From: Mytilus trossulus
Taxonomy: Eukaryota > Mollusca > Bivalvia > Mytilida > Mytilidae
Direction: 5' to 3'
NCBI RefSeq assembly: GCF_036588685.1
Contig: NC_086378.1
Coordinates: 76,401,127-76,465,126 of the forward strand
Length of the DNA stretch: 64,000 nucleotides
This document shows positions 12,901 to 21,900 of this stretch, one piece after another. Position 1 is the stretch's first letter. Every line of letters begins with the position of its first letter. A program made the translations under genes and the position numbers. The notes beneath the pieces were generated by a model. The model saw only the letters and a list, made by a program, of their open reading frames with translations, was not told the DNA's origin and searched no databases.

Positions 12901-15900
12901 GCCTTTGTCTTAACTTAACTGCTGCAGACGATACGTAAACGACCACGCCAGCCTCTTTCCTTTGTCTGAACTTACTTGCTGTAGATGATACGTTTATGAT
13001 CGCACGAACATCCCCGCCTTCGTCTAAACTAACCTGCTGCAGACGATACGTTAACGATCACACCGCCATTCCCACCTTTGTCGGTTTTCAGATATTCCAG
13101 ACCAAGAAATGTCCCGCTGATCATTCCTTTCTACAATAAAAGAATATAAATCGAATTAATTAAGTCTTTATACTGCAACTGCGATATGTGTGCAGTCAAT
13201 TATTCTGACCTTTTTTACATTGAAACAAGGACCATAATTCTGCTCAAAATCATCAGACTGGAACAAAATTCGAACTTGATCTGTAACTTGTCATGATAAA
13301 ACAATATAGCAGATATCAAATCAATATTTTCTAGCATGAAGAAAAAACGTGTGGACAGATGGACGGAGCGAAAACATATGCATTAAGTCTCCTTCGACTT
13401 CGTCGGTAGGGGACTTATACAGGCAACAGTTGTAAACCGGTGTTAAAAAGTCATAAATCGATTGCGAGAAAACAAATCTTGGTTACAAACGAAAACCGAG
13501 GAAAGACATCAACTATAAGAGGACAACAAACCCATGTTTTTTTTCTTAAAATGTCCTATGCAAATATGTTCCTGTTGTTCATTTACCTACTTCGTATGGC
13601 TAGCTAAGCCTCCTGCTTAAATTTAAGAGACTAGATCACTCAAACTACACATTCGTATTGTTCATGATAAATCAGGCGTTTTGTGAAGTCGATAATATGA
13701 ATACTAGGGTATATCGTTTTGTGAAGTCCATAATATGAATACTAGGGTATATCATATATTCGTCAAAGAGACCGAACCCCGACAGTATAGAAAACAAACT
13801 ACCTCTACAATTCGTTTGATTTTCAAGTTGTTTGCAGGATGTAAAAAAAAACAAGTTTACCGATCCTGTTATTTCTGGTTAATATTTAATTTATAAATAT
13901 TTTTGGAATATAGCAAGGCAGTCATCGTTTATAACAGATGTGTACTGGTAATATCCTTCTTCGTTTTTGTTACCATTCTTACTGCCTTTGCACTTTTATT
14001 ACAACTGAGAAAGGATATGCTCCATTTGTTTTTGTTACCATTCCTTATCCCTATTTTCGTTTATGACAGCTTGGTAGGGATATGTTCACGTGTCTGATAA
14101 AATTGCCCCTGTCATTGTTCTTAACAGATGAGTAAGGAAGAGCTTTATTTGACAATTACTTACCCCTATCATTGATTATAGCAGAAAAGTAGGAATATGT
14201 TCCCTGTGTTTGTGTTATTATTCATTACTCTATCACTATACTCGTTTATAACATCACCAAATGCGACTGTGAATGACTTGTTATAAGCAAAAAGTCAGGT
14301 ACTACTATTTGAACAGGATAACCTGCCCTTCCAGAACAGCATGTGGGTGTACACACAGTTATGGTATTGCCTTATATTTGGTTTTCATTGTAATTTTAAG
14401 TACCGTACGATTATTCTACATGTATTTTTTTTTGTCTCAATTTGGTGTTTACACGACCCTAATGTTTCAAGGGTTACAGGCTAATAATTCATAATTTTCA
14501 TTATCCTATATAAGATAATATCTTACCAAATTGACATCAACTGTTCTTTCCCAAGAAGTTGTTTCTCCGCCAATACCAGCATTATTTATCACAACATCCA
14601 AACGACCAAATTTTTCTTTTGTACTTTTGAAGAAGGCTGAAGATGAGAAACAAATTTTAATACAAGTCAATTTTAAACCTAAGATTTATACACATTTCAG
14701 TTTAAAGTTTTCTTTTATTGAAGTTCATTGCTAAAAATAAAAAGAAGCTGTGTTTGGTATTTTGTCTTTAAATTGAGTTTCTAGTTCTTATATAAGTTTT
14801 AATGGAAGAGCTTCATAAGTGAGATATCGTGTATACATTTGTAGCAGAAAATGCTTTTTTACGACATTTGAGAGGCGTCGTGTTATTTTACCATTCCCCT
14901 CTAATTTATGATGTATTTACTGATTATATACAATGATCTTTATTTACAAAACTAGCACTGCAAATTAAATATATGTTCTAAAACTTTTTGTTTTCTAAAG
15001 GCCCATTGTTCGAATAGCATGTTTTCTCCGTTTTTCCACGTCTTGATATTTCATATGATTTTCTAACTCATTTACTAATTGGTTAAATTCATGTTTGTTT
15101 GTTAAACGGGGTCAAAAGTAGACGTTACAGATAGTGTTGCCTGATATAATGCAACAAACGCTAGTTTATCATTAAAAGTCTTATTTTCCAGATCATGGTG
15201 GAATTCTATAGATATTTTAAAATATTATTATCTGATTCAAAGCATTCGTAAATGTCAATCAAGATAGCAGTGATTGACTGATCTATGTGCCAGGTCGAAA
15301 GTAAACTTTTAAACAGTTAAGGTCACACGCGCTCTCAGCACGCGCCTATAGCTTGATTACCAGAAAGATTATTTTAATGCCAGATTTTGTCAAGATTACT
15401 TCCAGGAGATAATATCTGGAAGAAATGTTTCAAATTTAACAAGATAAATCGAAAGAATTCGTTTCGACAAAAAAATAATGGTTTACGTTGAAGCCATTAT
15501 TATACAACCAGCCCAGATTGACTGTGGAATATGTCAAGAAGGAGTCGGACATTTTCAACGTTAAGTTTGAGACACTATACGTAAACATAAATATATTCAA
15601 TGAAACAGAATTATATTTATTTACAACATTTGAAACCCTTGTCGATTTAGAACTAAGCATATTTAATAGAAATCTGTCTATTTCTGAAGACTGCATGTTC
15701 ACCTCATATTAGATTATCAGATGTTTTTTGGTTAGTTCTGTCGTTGGTTAGCTGTCTGAATGTTGTATACTAAAACGCAGTTTATTCTTTCAAGAAAGAT
15801 AATTTGCTCAGATCACAGACGTAATTTTTGGTATATCATAAATGTCAATATTATTTGTGTCAATTTAAAAAAAAAACATTGTATCAAATTACTTTGCTCT

Positions 15901-18900
15901 TCATTTGTCCTTTGATTGAAATAAAACATTTCATCTTATTGTATCTCAATATAATACTCTGAAAAGAATAGTTGAAGCCTGTGATAGAAAGGGTGTCAAT
16001 AATCTGTCAGTTTATTAACAAAAATATAACTGGGGAAAAATCGTTGAAGTATGCATGGGCAGATAACTAAGAGATAACATCTTTTGACAGTTTAATGAAT
16101 TCTGTTTATGTCTGAAAGAAGAAAAGTATACCATTTCTACTTTTTTTAAAGCCAGATTATTCATAGACGTTTATATGACATGTATTAGGTAACAAAAATA
16201 AGGCGTGTTCTTACATTTCAGAAATTTCGCTTCTTTAATAACAAAGTATTTTCTTCAAGATGTGAAACGCATAAGTGCCGTGTTTTTAAAATAAAATAAA
16301 AAGAGTCGTTGTTATTGTAATAAGACCGTTCTGATAGGCTATGTGTGACTGAAAAGTCGCATAAAAGATTTTGATTCTTATTTTTATATTTTAGAAATCG
16401 GGACCTAATGGATTGAATTATATATTATATATAATGATTACAGCACATTCATTAGAACCCAATCGACTTGTGTTTGATCGTACATGTACGTGCATGTATG
16501 TGTCCAAATAAAATTAATGTGGCGAATATATTCGTACTGAATGATTCTCCCGTTTTATAGTTTGGGTTTCAAGTAAATTCAATGATATCTTTGGGTGGTA
16601 TATGACTAAATTCTAGGTAACTCGGAGTCCGAAAAAGTGTCAGAATATATATGGTAGTAGTCCACCTGCTGACTACTGCCTTGTTAACAATCCTTATTTT
16701 AGAGATTCAGAAATTTGATTACAAATTAGAATAACAGCTACGCCATGAGCGCATGATACGCCCATCATATATTCAAAGAATAAAGTACCATTACTTCTCA
16801 ATGTTATATAAAAAAAAATATTAACATTTAACGGGAGGTTTACTTGGTAAATATAAATCAGTTACCAAACTTTAATGAAAACTACTCAAAGCACTTTCGG
16901 GATATCGTCCGAAAAATTGAATAATCTGATTCAATCACGCCTTTTTTATGAATAAAATCCCGTAACTTGGAAACGTAAAATCCAAAAATTAAAAAAATTA
17001 AATGAGAGTTTACAACAATAGATATAAACAATTTACCAAAGTTTTATGAAAACTGCTGAAAGCGTTTTTGAGTTATTAAACTGGAAATTCCACCCTTTTT
17101 TTTTATGAACACTACCCATAACTCGAAAATATAAAATATAAAATTAATAATAAAAAAAACGAAAAGAGCTTGTGTCAATATATATAAATAATTCACCAAA
17201 GTTTCATGCAAATTGGTTAAAAAGTCAGAAAACTGGAAAATCCTCCTTTTTGTATTGAATAAAGTTAACCCCAAAACATGGAAACGTAAATCTATAATTT
17301 ATAAAAAACGAAAGGGAGATTACGTCAATAGATATATACAATTCACAGAAGTTTCATTCAAATTAGTTAAAGCGTTTTTTAGTTAAAGTCCGATATGTTG
17401 ACGACGGACGGACAACGGTATACCAAAATACGTCACGTAAACGGGCATCTAAAAACGAAATTGCTGGATCCAACAAAGTTTTTAGATGTTTGAAATATCT
17501 TGGTATCTTGAAATCAATCACAATATTCTGTTAACCTGACAGTTGTGAATATACACCATAAAATATTTTGGTACATTTAAAATTTCAAAGGCTTTATTCA
17601 AGGTGTTTTAATCTCAAATTATGAGAAAAGTAATCTTTCTCAGCTAACTTAGACAATTTAATCATGTCAATTAAATTGCATTGCATGTTGTTTTTATACT
17701 GTTCATTTTGATTATTACATGCATTTTACATAATGCAGACAGAATTTTAAATTGTTTAGAATGCACTTTTAGAAGAAGATATTAAATTATTTGTTCGTTC
17801 TGTTAGAACAACCTTTTCTTATTATACTGTGAGATTACAAATGATTATTTACAACTAACTTTCTTTTCCAGTTTTTGTAAATTACACTACATTTATACAG
17901 GGTGGTAATTCCATTCCACGACTGGGCATTCAAAAGCATATTTTATTTTAGTAATATAATAGAAAATGAATATATGGGAACATATTTCACGAATGTAGCC
18001 TGGTTTAAAGTAGCTTATAAAGACTCCGGCTGCAGACAGGATATTCAGTTTCGTGGACAAAATATAGTTGTTTTTCTTTTTTTTATGACTGATATATATA
18101 TTCGTCTTCTTGTGCAGTTGATTGCAACTTGGTCCAGATACACAATTATGAAATAATGAAACTTACTTCCAAGCAATTTATGAAAAATCCCTATGTTCTA
18201 CTCCAAGAATATATTAGATAGTGACAGTTTGAAATAGATACAGGGCCGTCTATTATAAAGGAGGTCAAAATCGGACACCACAAAAGAAAAGAACGAGACA
18301 CGCACTAACAAGACGACTGAAGACCAATGAAATCATCGTAGGGAACGACCAGTTAACTGCAAAATGGGGGAGGGGTCTCCCTACTTGAAGAGAAAAAAAT
18401 AAGGTGGTCAAGCAGATGATATTTTTTTTAATCCTGAATCTAGTTTTCCTCATACCTTCAAATGTTTAATTTTGAAAAAAAATGTCGAAAACTAAAAATA
18501 TGTGAAATGTGGAACTATGGCAACTACTGCAAATTTAAGTTAAGTCTTATTTCTAAAAGTACCAGAAATATGGATACAGCGAACAAGCAGTCGGTTCCTA
18601 ATATTGGTTGCCGCAATTTCGAAAAGGCGAAAATTAACTTTTCTCTACATGGACCTTCATATCGGTAGGGAAAACATACCCATTCAAAAACAACGTGCGC
18701 TATGTTGATTTGGTGGTTACCGAAAACCAAAACTCGTACTTTCGACATTTTTTTTTTACCGTGAATGGTACCTAATGTTCCCTGTGGTTTTTGACAAGTC
18801 ATGTGTAAATACGTACCTGCCATTTCATCCTGACTGGTGACATTACATTTCTGAAACATCACTTTACTTTCGCCATATTTATTTTGTAGATTTTGTAGAG

Positions 18901-21900
18901 TTTCCTTCCCTGCGTCATCGTTGATATCACAGAATGAAACCTTAAAAAAACAGAGAAAATATCTGTTATTATATCATGAAAATGTGGTATAAATGCCAAT
19001 GAGACAACTCGCCATCCACATCTCAATTTTTAATAGTAAACCATTATAGGTCAAGGCACAATTTATAAAAGTAAACCATTATAGGGTCAATGTCGCATGT
19101 TGTTACAAAGCAACGACGCAGGATTGCACGACGAGCCAAAGGTTCGAGGGTTGATATCAACTGAGTGCTGGTAAAACATGATATAGAAATGAAATATAAT
19201 GTTGATTTTACCTTTTTTTTCCTACGGATGAAAATTTAACTGACAGCTAAACTTCGCTTACAAACTATTGACTGTTAACATCAGCTGTATATCCCAACTC
19301 AAGCTAAACAAGAGTTACTTTTTTATTAGACTCTTAATTCTTCAAAGTGTAGATTATATATTAAGGTATGTTGTGGTTGTAACAAAGTGTATATAAAAAA
19401 GCTATTTTATTTGCAATCAAGTATCCTGTTTATATCGCAAATATACAGCAAAAATTCGTTTATGTTAACGTAACCTTTGTGTTGAAACTGTACGGTTTTT
19501 TTTAATATTATTACGTTTATTTAGCAAAACAGCTACTTATATTATATTATATCTGTATTAAATTAAATCAAAAAACCGTCAACATAAAGGTTGATAGAAG
19601 AATTGGTATACGTGTATATTATATTTCATGAAATTTTCACACGCTTACATCCACCTCCATTCGTCCTTCCTGTTCGTATATGAAAGTGTTCTACCTTCCT
19701 TATGACAAAATGTAAACAAAACAAACACAAAATAAAACAAATGTTCACATATGAAAGTTTTCTATCTTCCTTGTGACAAAAATGGCTGTTATCTGCTCTA
19801 TGGTCGGGTGGTTGTCGCTTTGACATATTCACCATTTCCTTTCTCAATTTTAAAACAAATACAAAACATAACAAATATCATTGTGAAAACAAATCAACGA
19901 GATCTCAAATAAAGTATGTGTCCTCTATTGTTTTTGCTTGTCTTGTCTTGTTTCTATACGAGACGAAGAAGATTGTACTTTTTGTAAGGAGAGCACTTAA
20001 AGGGTCAATTGTACTTTAATCAGAGCACTAAACAAATAATTGCTTTCGATTATTTGAAAAATACACATTGCATTTTACAATTAATAAATTAATAAATTCA
20101 TATACATGTAGCTTTCTGAACTTACTATTACTAAATTGAACTATTCACACAAACATGATATGGATTTAGTTTAAACAGTATTGCATTCAAATAATTTGAA
20201 TTGGATTGGGGGAAAGGCATTTGAAGCCTATGTAAGCTTTCCCGTAAATCAAGGTTCAAAATAGTATATTCAAACAATGCAACAAATACACAAAAATAAT
20301 GGCAACACAGAAATATTTTTTCTAAATTCCTCATAGCTGACTGGAATGACATGATATGAAAGTTTTAAAGTTGGTAGTATATTATTCACATAAGCTTCAA
20401 GATTATACTCAGGGATCAATTGGCATCAACGACAAATCCTTCATTTTTCACTCTCGTTTTAGTAATACAATAACTCGGTACATACATTTGTAACTCATTA
20501 TCAATTGAAAAATTACAATGAATTTCCAAATGTTAACAAGAATATCAACACATTTTTTTTAATACTCAATCTGATATATGGATGCAATATTTTACAATAA
20601 CACCTTACCTTTGACTTCCTTTGAAGAAAAGTTTTTACAAATGCCATTCCTATTCCCGAGGCCCCTCCAGATATAACAGCAACTTTACCCTCAAGAGAAC
20701 GCATGTTTACTTTCCATTTATGTAAATAAAACATCTAACAGAGCCACCTCCACAAGTTTTTATTATTATTTAAGTGACCATTTCCTTTTTCTATTTCTCT
20801 TAAAGAGAATGGATGTGGAAAAATTGACAGTTCAAGTTTATATCACTTTAATCTAGAAGATTATTTATCGGAAATGTCAAGTGATTGATGGTGATATGGT
20901 TTACATTAATTTTACTATTCATAATTTATATATATAGGTTGTCACACATGCGTCTTCCTAGAATCATATATCCTGGTTCTACACATTTGTTACTACACAT
21001 TCGTCTAAGCGAAAGTCGTCATCAATATGAGACAATTCTTCTATAGAGATTGATTGACACATAAACCAAAAACTAGAGATTACTGTATAGCCTGAAGTCA
21101 ACAACGAGCAAAGCCAATACCGCTTAGTCAGTTATAAAAGGCCCCGAAATGACAAAAGTTTTAACAATTCAAAAAAGAAAACTTTAACGGCCTAATTTAT
21201 GTAAAAAGTAATGAACGAGTCGAAATATAAATATAACAAACGACAACCACTGAATTACAGGCTCCTGACTTGGGACAGGCTAAAACATACAGAATGTGGC
21301 GGGGGTAAATATATTAGTGATCGCATTACTCTCCACTAATCAATAGACAGTGGTGCAAAAGATCTGTACAAGAACTGTACAAAACAATAAACAAACAACG
21401 TATATAATTAAAAGAAACATAAAAAAAAACATTCATTTACAGGCTCCTGCATGGCTTGGTGAATGCACATACAGAATGTGGCAGGGTTGAACATGTTAGC
21501 GGCCAGCCAACTCTCCCCTAACCCGAGGGGGTGGTGTAGAAGTAAGTGTACTATGATCCTGGCTCTACCTATTTGTTATTACACATAAATCTATTGAAAA
21601 GTCATAAACCCTGGCTTATTGAGTGTGTTTTGTCAAATGTAAACACAGTACTATCCAGAATCAGACTCAGGAGGATAAACGTGCATTGTGGTTTGACCAA
21701 AATATCCATTGGCTGATCCAGGGGGGTCCGGGGATTGGAACCCCCCTTTTTTGGCCGATCAATGCATTTCAATTGTGACATATAGTTGGAACACCCCTTT
21801 TTTGTCATGGGTTGGGACCCCCCCCCCCCCCCCCCCCTGATATTTATTATAAAATATAAAATATCCATTATATAACTTGAAAAGGGGAACTTTACTTATA

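Noticed and set aside
12740..13030. Set of mutually exclusive alternative exons in the HPGD gene
   Set aside because: No splice acceptors lie between the repeated units, and some copies contain stops or frame changes, so they cannot be separate cassette exons.
15436..15712. Overlapping open frames on both strands
   Set aside because: No domain, no splice context, and located in an HPGD intron; two-strand openness reflects low GC composition.
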